Assembly (NCBI RefSeq): GCF_020438995.1
Contig: NZ_JAGQTN010000275.1
Coordinates: forward strand, 1-64,000
DNA from: Gordonia sp. (in: high G+C Gram-positive bacteria)
Lineage (GTDB): Bacteria > Actinomycetota > Actinomycetes > Mycobacteriales > Mycobacteriaceae
Direction of reading: 5' to 3'
DNA length: 64,000 nucleotides
Under the pieces are notes generated by a model. That model was not told the origin of the DNA and ran no database searches. It saw nothing but the letters and a program-made list of their open reading frames with translations. Below, one piece after another: positions 44,631-52,790 of this stretch (positions are counted from its first letter, which is position 1; each line of letters opens with the position of its first letter). Both the position numbers and the translations under genes were made by a program.

Positions 44631-45719
44631 TCAGGTGGCGCTGCGTTCGTCCTCAAGTGCCTCGAGCACCTCGTCGATGGTCTCCTCGTCACCCTCGAGG
44701 TCGGCGCGCTGTGCACCGCCCGAACTCATCAGCTCGCGCCACATGAGCGGATCGAAGTCCAGTGGCGTGGAGTGCTCGATGAAGTCGATGAGGGTGCGGG
44801 TGAAGCGTTCGGGGTCGTCGTGGAACGGGAAGTGACCGGAGCCGGAGAAGGTGACGAGTTCCGAGTGCGGGATGGCGGTGTGGGTGAGCACCGCGTGGTG
44901 GTAGGGGATGACGGTGTCGTCGGTACCCCACATCACCATCATCGGTAGCCGCTCGGTGAGGTAGCAGCGGTCGAGCATAGTGACCGACTGGCCGCGCCAG
45001 TCGACGACGGCGTGCAGGGTACGCAGGAACGCCTTCGACGCGTGCGGGTCGGCGAGCCCGCCGACCACCCGCAGAAGATCGTCGTGGTCTCGCAGGAGCC
45101 GGCGCGGCGACCAGTTGGCGGGGACGCCGGGCAGGCCCGGGACGTCGGCCAGGGTGTCGATGCCCCATCGCAGCGCGGGCAATACGCCGGGGATGCGGAG
45201 CATCGCGAGCACCTCACCGGCTCCGGGCAGTGTCACCAGGCGCAGGACGGGGTTGACCTCGCGCATGACGCCACCGGCGGCGACCAGCACCAGGCGTTCG
45301 ACGAAGCGGGGGAACTGGTAGCAGAACTGCATGGCCACACCGCCGCCGAGGGAGTGACCGACCACAGTGACCTTGGGAATGCCCAGGACCACCAGCAGAT
45401 CGCGCATGCCGTTGGCGAACGCGGCCACCGAGTAGTCGGCGCGCGGCTTGTCGGACAGTCCGTGCCCCAGCAGGTCGGGCGCGATGACCGTGTAGTGCTG
45501 GGCGAGCGTCGGGATGACGTCGTCCCAGGTGGAGGAATTGTCGCCGATACCGTGGATCAACAGCAGAGCAGGCCCGCTGCCGGCGATCCGGAATGCGCGC
45601 CGGTAGCCGTGCACCGTCCGGTACTCGATACGCATGCGGGTGTCGGAGACCGAATGCAGGGCCGGGGCGCTGGGTCGTTTCGCCGGCAGGACGGTGGTGG
45701 GCTGGTCGGGACCGGGCAC
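44631..45719 (-). CDS. Alpha/beta hydrolase
   Basis: The 362-residue protein has LLLIHGIGDNSSTWDDVIP near residues 52-70 (oxyanion-hole HG), the nucleophile elbow VVGHSLGGGVAMQF near 119-132, a catalytic Asp candidate in MWGTDDTVIPYH near 271-282 and His in GSGHFPFHDDPERF near 298-311. An acidic tail of about 25 residues ends it. It is a serine hydrolase, possibly acting on an ester of a lipid or peptide. No signal peptide is visible. The GTG start has GAGGAG 8 bases upstream. It lies between small-peptide genes 1 and 2 on the same strand; a decayed copy of its 3' end lies beyond peptide 1, which ties it physically to that gene. Confidence 0.85.
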   Translation of the reverse strand: MPGPDQPTTVLPAKRPSAPALHSVSDTRMRIEYRTVHGYRRAFRIAGSGPALLLIHGIGDNSSTWDDVIPTLAQHYTVIAPDLLGHGLSDKPRADYSVAAFANGMRDLLVVLGIPKVTVVGHSLGGGVAMQFCYQFPRFVERLVLVAAGGVMREVNPVLRLVTLPGAGEVLAMLRIPGVLPALRWGIDTLADVPGLPGVPANWSPRRLLRDHDDLLRVVGGLADPHASKAFLRTLHAVVDWRGQSVTMLDRCYLTERLPMMVMWGTDDTVIPYHHAVLTHTAIPHSELVTFSGSGHFPFHDDPERFTRTLIDFIEHSTPLDFDPLMWRELMSSGGAQRADLEGDEETIDEVLEALEDERSAT

Positions 45720-46134
45720 GGGGACTCCTCGGTGAGTGTTCAGCCCGCTCGCCGCTCGGGCGAGGTGTCGCGGGGCTGCTATCGCTCGGACACCGGCTGC
45801 GACGGTTCGGAGTCCACTGAACAGTCAACAGTATGTCCACCGGATGTGCTCGCCATGTTGCACAGCGTTAACCGGGCGGTGGAGCCAACGTCCTACGCGG
45901 ACCGAGGAAAGCGGGCGAGTATCGGGAGCACGATCAAAACAACTCGTGTACCTGCTATAGCAACAAACAAGGCCTCGAAGATATTCGTACGCAAAGCTAT
46001 GTAAGTGTTATGGTCCGCCTGCTGTGCGAAACGCGTATATTCTTAGGGACCGATTCATTGCGCAATGTAGCCAGAATCGGTGACATTCCGGGGGCTGAGT
46101 GGTAAAGCCCAATTGTCCTGGCGGGGTAAGACGA
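45720..46134. other. Intergenic region upstream of the hydrolase
   Basis: About 415 bases without a supported gene. The sequence becomes AT-richer toward 45950-46070. The promoter of the hydrolase must lie here, but I could not pick out convincing -35 and -10 boxes. Confidence 0.5.
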
Positions 46135-46176
46135 ACAGCAGACCGGCTCTGGCATCTGCCAAAGCCGGTCTGCTGT
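46135..46176 (-). terminator. Terminator of small-peptide gene 2
   Basis: Arms 46135-46148 (ACAGCAGACCGGCT) and 46163-46176 form a perfect 14-bp stem, 22 bases after the stop of the 35-codon gene. A T-rich stretch occurs on the plus strand side, so it may work in both directions. Confidence 0.85.
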
Positions 46177-46197
46177 ATATATTTAGCGACGCTAAGG

Positions 46198-46305
46198 TCA
46201 GCTTCCGGCGGCCTCGGTGACTGCACCGATGAGGCCGTCGACGACTCCGTCGATAACCCGGCCGACGGCGGCGTCGATGAGGGCGTCTGTATCTCGCTGA
46301 GGCAT
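46198..46305 (-). CDS. Small peptide 2 (35 residues, amphipathic helix, Gly-Ser C-terminus)
   Basis: It has ATG with GGAG 8-9 bases upstream, its own promoter and a terminator. The peptide starts MPQRDTDALIDAAVG, continues with valines, isoleucines and aspartates at three- and four-residue spacing (VIDGVVDGLIGAV) and ends TEAAGS. The whole middle would be one amphipathic helix, as in pore-forming peptides such as corynebacterial PorA/PorH. It has no signal peptide and no Cys. It is divergent from GNAT gene 46545. Function inferred only. Confidence 0.75.
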   Translation of the reverse strand: MPQRDTDALIDAAVGRVIDGVVDGLIGAVTEAAGS

Positions 46306-46357
46306 ATTATGACTCCGTTGTGATAGTAGGTTGATGCGGCAGGGCAGCCACGTGTCG

Positions 46358-46386
46358 AAGATACACATTGCTGTACTGAATATCAA
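46358..46386 (-). promoter_or_regulatory. Promoter of small-peptide gene 2
   Basis: On the minus strand TTGATA (46386-46381) and TATCTT (46363-46358) are exactly 17 bases apart, about 55 bases upstream of the peptide start. This is a good housekeeping-type promoter and supports independent expression of the peptide. Confidence 0.6.
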
Positions 46387-46544
46387 GGCAGCATCTAGCG
46401 AAGCTGATCGTGCGCTTACCGTCACGGATACGTGGTTGGTCACGACTACCGATTGGACGATTGCCACGCCTACGGCGCTGATCGAGGTGGAATACTGAGG
46501 ACCGGTCAAGGCGCAATTGAAGATGAGATGGAGGCATCGCTATC

Positions 46545-47246
46545 GTGACAGCTGACGACGGGCAAGACGGGTCTGCGATTGCAGGATCGGACGGCGCCGG
46601 CGTACGCTGTCGTCTGCTGGTTCCGGATGAGTTTGCGGAGGCCGTTGAACTGGTGACGGTCGCGGTCGCGGAACTGTCGTTCTACCGTTGGCTCTTCGGT
46701 GACGCCATGTCGGACGAGGCATTGCGCTGGGCGGCCGAGCGCAAGTGCGGATGCGTGCGGCAGGGCGGCAGCATAGGGGCATTCGACACCGACGGCCGAC
46801 TGGTGGGATTGTTGGTGCTCAATCATCCCGGACAGCCGGCGCCGACCACGACTGACGATCAGTTGTCGTTCCTGACCGAACTTGTGAAAGCGAACCTTGA
46901 TATCGCGCGGCGGTTCCAGATGCTGCGCAAGACGGCGGAGCAACATCCGGTCCGCCCTGATGCGATCGACGTCGCCCATGCGGTGGTCGAACCGCGCTTA
47001 CGCAATTCAGGCATCTTGCGAACACTTGCCATCGCCGCGTACGAGGTTGCTATGGAGCGCGGCCACCCCTTGACGCTCAGGACGAATGTTCCTGAGTTGG
47101 CTGTCGCGTATCGCGAGAAATTGCTGTGTGTGGATACCGGGAGCTATGTCGATGCGAGTGGCGCGACCACTTGGGTGTTGGGCCAAGAGGTGGCCGATAT
47201 GCCCGCGGCGATAGCACGACTCCGGGCACGGACTTCCACGGTGTAG
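46545..47246 (+). CDS. GNAT-family acyltransferase (copy c of the peptide locus)
   Basis: The 233-residue protein has the GNAT acyl-CoA-binding motif AHAVVEPRLRNSGILRTLAI near residues 144-163 (R/N..G.L pattern) and ends near SGATTWVLG. The same ending, GSTVWVLE or GPTVWVLE, is seen in the two paralogues at 52791 and 53488. The N-terminal half with FYRWLFGDAMSDEALRWAAE matches HFKWLMGELMS..L.RWLAE in those. It should transfer an acyl group from CoA; the acceptor is unknown. It starts at GTG with GGAGG 10 bases upstream. It diverges from small-peptide gene 2 and converges on the mycoloyltransferase. Confidence 0.75.
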   Translation: MTADDGQDGSAIAGSDGAGVRCRLLVPDEFAEAVELVTVAVAELSFYRWLFGDAMSDEALRWAAERKCGCVRQGGSIGAFDTDGRLVGLLVLNHPGQPAPTTTDDQLSFLTELVKANLDIARRFQMLRKTAEQHPVRPDAIDVAHAVVEPRLRNSGILRTLAIAAYEVAMERGHPLTLRTNVPELAVAYREKLLCVDTGSYVDASGATTWVLGQEVADMPAAIARLRARTSTV

Positions 47247-47293
47247 CGTGCCGAACCGCCCAACACGGTGCGGCGGGTGTACAGGCAAAATGA

Positions 47294-47333
47294 CCGGAGC
47301 CCCTCGTCGGACGGTGTCGGCGAGGAGCTCCGG
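47294..47333. terminator. Terminator between convergent genes
   Basis: CCGGAGCCCCTCG (47294-47306) pairs with CGAGGAGCTCCGG (47321-47333) with one mismatch. It lies between the ends of the GNAT gene (plus) and the mycoloyltransferase gene (minus) and can serve both. Confidence 0.75.
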
Positions 47334-47343
47334 TGCAGGGGAT

Positions 47344-48351
47344 TCAGCGCAGATGGCGCTCGTAGAACGACCACGAGCGGTGGAGCTGGTCCTGCCAGTA
47401 GCGCCAGGAATGCGATCCGGTCGGCTGTAGGTCGACCGTCGCGGGGATCCGCAGCTCTTTGAGCCTGCGGAGCAGGTTCTGGGTGCAGTACATCGAGCCA
47501 CCTTCCAGGACCCCGCCGATCACGATCTGGTCGGCCAGTGTCTTGGTCTTGGTGACGTAGTGCGGGTTGTCGTACTTGCCGGGGATTCCACCACCGCTGG
47601 AGATGTACAGCGGCATGCCCCGGAGTCCGGCCGCGTGCAGGACGGGGTCGTTGGCCTTCCATCCCGGACCGTTGTACGGACCCCACATGTTGGTCGCATC
47701 GCCCTTGCCACGCGTTTCCACCACCAGCCGCGCACTCCGCTGCCCGACGGGGTCCGAGGTCTGCGCGCATCCGCTGTAGGCGCCGACGGCCTTGTACAGG
47801 CCCTTGTGTTCCATCGACAGGTTGAGCACCGAGGTGGCCGAGGACGAGATGCCGCCGATCGCGTTACGTCCGTTGGTGTTGTAAGTGGCATCGATGACCG
47901 GGGGTAATTCCTTGCCCAGGAAGGTCGACCACTTGTACAGCCCGAGGTGCGGGTCGGGCTTCTGCCAGTCGGTGTAGTAGCTGAACGCACCCCGGTTGGG
48001 GACCACCACATACACGTTCTTATTGGCCGTGAACTCTTCGATGTCGGTCTTGTTCAACCAGTTGGCGGTATCTTCGCCGCCGCCCGCACCGTTGAGGAGA
48101 TAGAGCACACCGCGCGGCTTGGACGGGTCCTTGGGCTTGATGACAGTGAGCGGAACATCCGATTTCATCGCGGGGGAGTACACGATGATGTCGGTGATCC
48201 GGTCCGTTTTGGAGCCGGCGTCGACCAGCAGTGACGACGGGTCCGCGTGTGCGACACCGGTCGCCGACGAGGCGATCACAGTGAGCGCGGTGACCGCCGA
48301 GGCGATCAGCCCGGCCCGGATGCGCCCGCCCCGAATGTGCCTGTTGAACAC
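47344..48351 (-). CDS. Antigen 85-type mycoloyltransferase/esterase
   Basis: The 335-residue protein has a signal peptide (Arg-rich start, hydrophobic residues about 14-31, cleavage after AHA near 36). The mature part has VLYLLNGAGGGEDTANWL near 82-99, the nucleophile elbow GGISSSATSVL (Ser near 169) and the His motif PTGSHSWRYW near the C-terminus, the hallmark of antigen-85/corynebacterial Myt enzymes. These transfer mycolic acids to trehalose or arabinogalactan. MytC of Corynebacterium also O-mycoloylates small porin peptides. The GTG start at 48351 has GGAGGA directly upstream. It starts 11 bases after the second ABC exporter gene, so it belongs to that operon. An upstream in-frame extension is rejected because it precedes the signal peptide. 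Confidence 0.9.
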   Translation of the reverse strand: MFNRHIRGGRIRAGLIASAVTALTVIASSATGVAHADPSSLLVDAGSKTDRITDIIVYSPAMKSDVPLTVIKPKDPSKPRGVLYLLNGAGGGEDTANWLNKTDIEEFTANKNVYVVVPNRGAFSYYTDWQKPDPHLGLYKWSTFLGKELPPVIDATYNTNGRNAIGGISSSATSVLNLSMEHKGLYKAVGAYSGCAQTSDPVGQRSARLVVETRGKGDATNMWGPYNGPGWKANDPVLHAAGLRGMPLYISSGGGIPGKYDNPHYVTKTKTLADQIVIGGVLEGGSMYCTQNLLRRLKELRIPATVDLQPTGSHSWRYWQDQLHRSWSFYERHLR

Positions 48352-48362
48352 AAGTCCTCCAT

Positions 48363-50285
48363 CTATTCCCAAGTGGCCGTCGTGGTGATACGGCCCAATA
48401 CCTGTGTCGGTGTTTCGTCGTAACTGGCCCGGCGAGGCCCACGCAGGCGCGAAACGGCGTCCGAGACATCTGCCTGGCTGTCTCGTGCGCAACGTTCAGC
48501 GTAGCTGCCCCCTGCCGCCATCAGCTCCTGATGGCTACCACATTCGACCACGCGACCATCCTCCAGGACAACAATCTGGTCGGCGAGCGCCGCCGTGGCG
48601 AGGCGGTGGGTGATCAGCAGCGTCGTGGTCGTGCTCCGCAGTTTCAGCAAAGCTCGCTGAATCAGCAACTCGGTGCGCGGGTCGGCGGAACTGGTCGCCT
48701 CATCGAGCACCAGGATCCGAGGTTGGGCCGCGATCGCCCTGGCGACCGTCACCAGCTGCAGTTCACCGGCGCTCAGATTGCCGCCGTCATGCCCGACCAC
48801 GGTGTCCAGACCGTCGGGAAGCACCGACACGATCTGCCCCACGTGGCTGTCGACGATGGCCTCGGCCAGCCGGAGCTCGCGTTCATCGTCCTGCCCGTCG
48901 GTTTCCCGGAGACCGTAGGCCACGTTGTCGGCGACGCTGCCGGTGAACAGCCACGGTTCCTGGGCCACGGCCGCGATCATCGAGCGCACCCCGGCCCGGC
49001 CCAGCTCGGTGACGTCGGTGTCATTGATGCGGATGCTGCCGGACCCGGGTGTGTAGAAGCACTGCAACAGACTGGTGAGCGTCGTCTTCCCCGAGCCGGT
49101 GGTGCCGACGATGGCGGTGGTGGTGCCCGGCCGCATGGAGAAGGTCACCTCGTGTAGGACCGGCGTGCCTGGTTCGTAGCCGAACTCGACGCCGTCGAAG
49201 TCGATCCGCGGCGGACCGGCGGGCAGGGCCGGGCGTTCAGTGGCGTCGACGGCAGGGTCGGTCTCGGTGGGCGTCAGCAACAGGTCACGGACCTGCGCGG
49301 CCGAGACCGCACCGGACTGGATGCGAGGCAGGAAGCTCGCCAGTTCCTTGACCGCCCCGGCGAGCTGCGTGGCGAAGACGATCACGATCTGCGCGGCGCC
49401 GAGACTGAGATGGCCGTTGATGACCTGGATGCCGCCGACCACCGCGAGAAGAAGGAACACGATCGCGTTCAGGAACATCAACACGGGCGAGAGGGTGCCG
49501 GCCGCCCATTGCGCCGACCGGATCGACCCGAACAGTGTGTCGTTGAGTGCGGTGAACCGGCCGCGGGTCAGGTCGTCGGCGTCGTAGGCCCTGATCATCT
49601 GCCGCGCGGACAGTTCCTCCTCGAAACTTCCCGACAGGGCGGCCGTGGCCTTCCACTGGCTCAGCAGATGCGGCTTGGCCCGGGCGGCCACGAACGCCGC
49701 GACGACACCCGAGAGCGGAGCGGAAATCAGGACGATGACCGCCAGCAGCGGCGAGATCCAGAACAACACGACAGCGGTGACGACCGCAGTCAGCAGGTTG
49801 GTCGGCAGGGATACGAACACCGGACCGAGTACCGTGGTGGCGTTGTCGATGTGAGTGGTGGCCTTGGCCATCAGCTCGCCGCGCCGGGTGGATTCGGTGA
49901 AACCGATCGGGACCCGCGGAATCAGCTCCGACACCTTGGCGCGCAGGCGGGCGATCGATTGCTGGACCGTGGTCGTCAGCAGCAGTCCCTGCGACAGGGA
50001 GCACGCGTAGCCGACCAGGTACACCGATGCGGCCACGGCGACGAGGGTCCACAGCAGATCCCAGTCCATCACCCCCGAGCCCGCGCCGCCCAGCCCGGTG
50101 GAGCCGTCGACGATGACGTTGGTCACCCGGCCCAGCACCATAGGGGCGGCCAGGGTGCAGATCGTGGACGCAATCGCGAGTACCGACACGGCCGCCATGC
50201 GTGGGCGGCTTACCCGGATCTGCGCCAGCAGCCAGATGAGGGTTCTCAGGCCGGTCGAGTTGTCCGGCGAGGTCTTCTCAGACAC
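48363..50285 (-). CDS. ABC exporter half-transporter 2 (heterodimer partner)
   Basis: The 640-residue protein has six membrane segments and a C-terminal ATPase: Walker A VGTTGSGKTTLTSLLQ near residues 410-425, signature NLSAGELQLVTVARA (degenerate, A and E for G and Q), Walker B ILVLDEATSSADPRTE and an intact H-loop LLITHRLATAALAD. The GTG start at 50285 overlaps the stop of the partner gene by eight bases. Family knowledge: heterodimeric type IV exporters often have one canonical and one degenerate ATP site. Here the degenerate signature would pair with the altered H-loop of the partner. It likely exports a peptide or lipid; the operon context suggests the small peptides encoded upstream. 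Confidence 0.85.
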   Translation of the reverse strand: MSEKTSPDNSTGLRTLIWLLAQIRVSRPRMAAVSVLAIASTICTLAAPMVLGRVTNVIVDGSTGLGGAGSGVMDWDLLWTLVAVAASVYLVGYACSLSQGLLLTTTVQQSIARLRAKVSELIPRVPIGFTESTRRGELMAKATTHIDNATTVLGPVFVSLPTNLLTAVVTAVVLFWISPLLAVIVLISAPLSGVVAAFVAARAKPHLLSQWKATAALSGSFEEELSARQMIRAYDADDLTRGRFTALNDTLFGSIRSAQWAAGTLSPVLMFLNAIVFLLLAVVGGIQVINGHLSLGAAQIVIVFATQLAGAVKELASFLPRIQSGAVSAAQVRDLLLTPTETDPAVDATERPALPAGPPRIDFDGVEFGYEPGTPVLHEVTFSMRPGTTTAIVGTTGSGKTTLTSLLQCFYTPGSGSIRINDTDVTELGRAGVRSMIAAVAQEPWLFTGSVADNVAYGLRETDGQDDERELRLAEAIVDSHVGQIVSVLPDGLDTVVGHDGGNLSAGELQLVTVARAIAAQPRILVLDEATSSADPRTELLIQRALLKLRSTTTTLLITHRLATAALADQIVVLEDGRVVECGSHQELMAAGGSYAERCARDSQADVSDAVSRLRGPRRASYDETPTQVLGRITTTATWE

Positions 50286-52092
50286 CGGCCACCGCCTGGG
50301 CGTCGGCGAGTTCGCGGTAGACGGTCGAGTCGGCCAGCAGCGAGCGATGGGTGCCGACCGCGACGATCCGGCCCGCGTCGATGACCGCGATCTGGTCGGC
50401 GTGCCGGATCGACGAGACCCGTTGCGTGCCGATGATGATCGACGACGTGGGGCAGGCCGAGCGGATGGCGCCGATGATCGCCTGCTCGGTGTCGGTGTCG
50501 AGGGCGCTGAACGGCTCATCGAGAACGAAGACATCGGGGCGGCGCAGCAACGCCCGGGCGAGCGCGAGCCGCTGGCGCTGACCGCCGGAGAAGTTTCTGC
50601 CGCCTGGGTTGACCTTGGCGTCCAGGCCGCCGTCTCGCTCACGGACGAACCCGGCCGAGGCCAGGTCGAGTGCCTGCCACAGTTCATCGTCGGTGGCGTC
50701 GGCCCTGCCGATGCGCAGATTGTCGGCGATGGTGCCGGTGATCAGCGACGTCCCGGATGAGATGTAGGCGATGCGGGACCGCAGCACGGCGGGTGCGACA
50801 TCGGCGGCATCGGCACCATTCCAGCGAACGGCGCCCGAGGTGGGATCGATGAGCCGGGGCAGCAGCGACAGCAGCGTCGACTTGCCGCTCGCGGTACCGC
50901 CGATGATGCCGGTGGTCGATTGGGGCCGGAAGGACAGCGAGATCGCGTCGAGTGCCGGTGCTTCGGCTCCGGCGTACCGGAAGCCGACACCGTCGAACTC
51001 GATCAGCGGGGCGCGGTCGGTGACGCCGAGGGCCGCCAGACCATCGGCGTCGAGCTGTCCGCCGTCGGGGTCGATCGACGGCTGGGTGTCGCGGATCTCG
51101 ATGATGCGTGCGGCGCTCGCACTGGCACGCGGTATCACTCCTGCAACTACAGAAAGCATGGAGACCGCGATCAGGATCTGCATCAAGTAACCGCTGGTGG
51201 CCATCAATTGCCCGATCTTCATCCAGCCGCGGTCGACAAAGATGGCGCCCAGCCCGGACACCGTCACCGAGGCGAGGCCGGCCACGACGGTGACAGTGGG
51301 CAGCAGCGCGGTCTGCCAACGACCCATATGTAAGGCAACGGTGAACAGGTCGGTGTTGGCCTCGTCGTAACGCCGGAGCTCGGTCCGCTCCTGGCTGAAT
51401 GCCCGGATCACCCGCTGACCCGACAGCTGTTCGCGGACGATCCGATTCAGGTTGTCGATGCGCTTCTGGATGAGTGTGGCCGCGGGGATCAGCTGCCGGA
51501 TGAACACGCCGATCCCCACCGACAGGATGGTGCCGGCGACGACGATGACCGGGGACAGCCGCCAACCCTGGATCAACGAGAGGACGGTGGCACCCACCAG
51601 CATGAACGGCGCGGTGACGGCTATCGCCAACACTGCGAACAGCAACACCTGGACATTGACGACGTCGCCGGTGGCGCGGGTGAGCAGGCTGGGAATGCCG
51701 AACCGGGAGGCCTCGGCGTCCGAGAGCAGGGCGACCCGATCACGAACGGATATCCGCAGGTCCCGAGCCATCGAGGCCGAGATGTGGGCGGAAAGGTAGA
51801 CCGCGGCGAGGGAGACTGCGAGGTTGACCACCGCGACGATCAGCATGTAGCCGCCGACGCGGTAGATCTGGCCGGTATCACCGGCCATGATCCCGTGGTC
51901 GACGATGCGGGCGTTGAGTGCGGGCTGCGCCAGTGCGGTGAACGTGGCAGCGAGTTGGCACAGCGCGAACACGGCGACGAGCCGCCACCGAGGAACGAGC
52001 GCCTCGGTGAAGAGCGTCGACAGCGGCCGGCGCGGTGTCGACGCTGTGCCGTCGGGCGAGGAGTGCGCCGTGGCGCGACCGGAATCTGTCAT
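50278..52092 (-). CDS. ABC exporter half-transporter 1 (heterodimer partner)
   Basis: The 604-residue protein has an N-terminal hydrophilic stretch of about 30 residues, six membrane segments, and an ATPase with Walker A IIGGTASGKSTLLSLL near residues 396-411, canonical signature NFSGGQRQRLALARALL near 507-523 and Walker B VFVLDEPFSALD. The switch histidine is replaced by Gln (IIIGTQRVSSIRHAD). No accessory peptidase C39 domain and no siderophore-interacting domain are present, so it is neither a classic double-glycine bacteriocin exporter nor IrtA. It follows small-peptide gene 3 after a hairpin and is coupled to half-transporter 2. Multidrug, lipid or peptide export are possible. Confidence 0.85.
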   Translation of the reverse strand: MTDSGRATAHSSPDGTASTPRRPLSTLFTEALVPRWRLVAVFALCQLAATFTALAQPALNARIVDHGIMAGDTGQIYRVGGYMLIVAVVNLAVSLAAVYLSAHISASMARDLRISVRDRVALLSDAEASRFGIPSLLTRATGDVVNVQVLLFAVLAIAVTAPFMLVGATVLSLIQGWRLSPVIVVAGTILSVGIGVFIRQLIPAATLIQKRIDNLNRIVREQLSGQRVIRAFSQERTELRRYDEANTDLFTVALHMGRWQTALLPTVTVVAGLASVTVSGLGAIFVDRGWMKIGQLMATSGYLMQILIAVSMLSVVAGVIPRASASAARIIEIRDTQPSIDPDGGQLDADGLAALGVTDRAPLIEFDGVGFRYAGAEAPALDAISLSFRPQSTTGIIGGTASGKSTLLSLLPRLIDPTSGAVRWNGADAADVAPAVLRSRIAYISSGTSLITGTIADNLRIGRADATDDELWQALDLASAGFVRERDGGLDAKVNPGGRNFSGGQRQRLALARALLRRPDVFVLDEPFSALDTDTEQAIIGAIRSACPTSSIIIGTQRVSSIRHADQIAVIDAGRIVAVGTHRSLLADSTVYRELADAQAVAGV

Positions 52093-52129
52093 AGCCCTCT
52101 AACAATACGAAGCCCCCGAACACAACGAA

Positions 52130-52162
52130 CGAGCCGTCCCGTGTGTTGTACGGGACGGCTCG
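52130..52162 (-). terminator. Hairpin between small-peptide gene 3 and the ABC genes
   Basis: CGAGCCGTCCCG (52130-52141) pairs with CGGGACGGCTCG (52151-52162), closed further by T-A and G-T pairs. It lies between the peptide gene and half-transporter 1 on the same strand. It could act as a partial terminator, so that the peptide mRNA is made in excess over the transporter mRNA. Confidence 0.75.
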
Positions 52163-52183
52163 AACAGGGCCGGGCTGTGGGGC

Positions 52184-52315
52184 TCAGGAGCCGGTGCTGC
52201 TGCCGTTGCCGCCGCCGGTATTGCCGGAGTCGGTGCTGCCGAGTCCGGTGAAGATACTGTTGCCGACCAGCTGGATGACGTCCCTGACGGTGGTGTCGGC
52301 TCCGATGCCTGCCAT
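52184..52315 (-). CDS. Small peptide 3 (43 residues, Gly/Ser-rich tail)
   Basis: It has ATG with GGAGAA 8 bases upstream. The peptide starts MAGIGADTTVRDVIQLVGNS, then IFTGLGS, and has a tail of Gly, Asn, Ser and Thr ending SSTGS. The N-terminal half could be a short amphipathic helix and the tail is flexible with many Ser/Thr. There is no signal peptide and no Cys. The TVRDVIQLVG segment resembles TMTDVVQAVG of small peptide 4 just upstream, so the two are probably duplicates. It lies directly before the ABC exporter genes, which may export it. Confidence 0.75.
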   Translation of the reverse strand: MAGIGADTTVRDVIQLVGNSIFTGLGSTDSGNTGGGNGSSTGS

Positions 52316-52425
52316 GGTGGTTCTCCTTGGATTGTGTGCGGTGTCCCGAGCGTCGGGTATCCGGATGGGAATTGGGAGGCCGGGTGGTCCGGCGCTGACC
52401 CGATTGGTGTGAGTGAGCTGCCGGC

Positions 52426-52536
52426 TCAGGATCCGGTGCTGCCCTGGCCGCTGCCCTGCGAACTCAGATTGCCTCCGACGGCCTGCACGACGTCGGTCAT
52501 GGTGGCGTTCAGAACCTCGTCCACGGTGTAGCCCAT
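52426..52536 (-). CDS. Small peptide 4 (36 residues, Gly/Ser-rich tail)
   Basis: It has ATG with GGAG 7 bases upstream. The peptide starts MGYTVDEVLNATMTDVVQAV and ends NLSSQ followed by GSGQGSTGS. It is similar in length, helix pattern and tail to small peptide 3 (110 bases downstream). It is the first gene after the iron box, so it and the following exporter operon are probably made when iron is low. No signal peptide and no Cys. Function unknown. Confidence 0.75.
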   Translation of the reverse strand: MGYTVDEVLNATMTDVVQAVGGNLSSQGSGQGSTGS

Positions 52537-52582
52537 GTCTGTACTCCGATCTGGGTGGTGGGAATCGTATGCAACCCGAACT

Positions 52583-52606
52583 TTAGGTTGCGCTAGGCTA
52601 ACCTAA
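52583..52606. promoter_or_regulatory. IdeR/DtxR-type iron box
   Basis: Read on the minus strand, the site begins TTAGGTTAGCCTAGCGCAA, which matches 16 of 19 positions of the actinobacterial IdeR consensus TWAGGTTAGSCTAACCTWA. A second, overlapping match (15 of 19) is shifted by five bases, so two dimers could bind. It lies between small-peptide gene 4 (minus) and GNAT gene 52791 (plus) and could control both. IdeR with iron would repress. Confidence 0.65.
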
Positions 52607-52790
52607 CATGACCAGCTATCTACTGGTAAAGAGATAGTCACGGCATAGTAAAGATCGCAGGTCGGGTTTCCTGGAGCACGGTTGCTGACATGTGCCGTCG
52701 GCCCGCTGAACTGCTGTGATGGATTCGGGTCTCGCGCAGTGGGACCCCGGATGAGACAAAGATCACGTTCGACGACGACATGGAGGCGGT

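Noticed and set aside
48363..52092. Identification of the two ABC half-transporters as the mycobactin importer IrtAB
   Set aside because: The iron box made this attractive, but neither protein has the N-terminal siderophore-interaction (flavin reductase-like) domain of IrtA, and no mycobactin genes are nearby.
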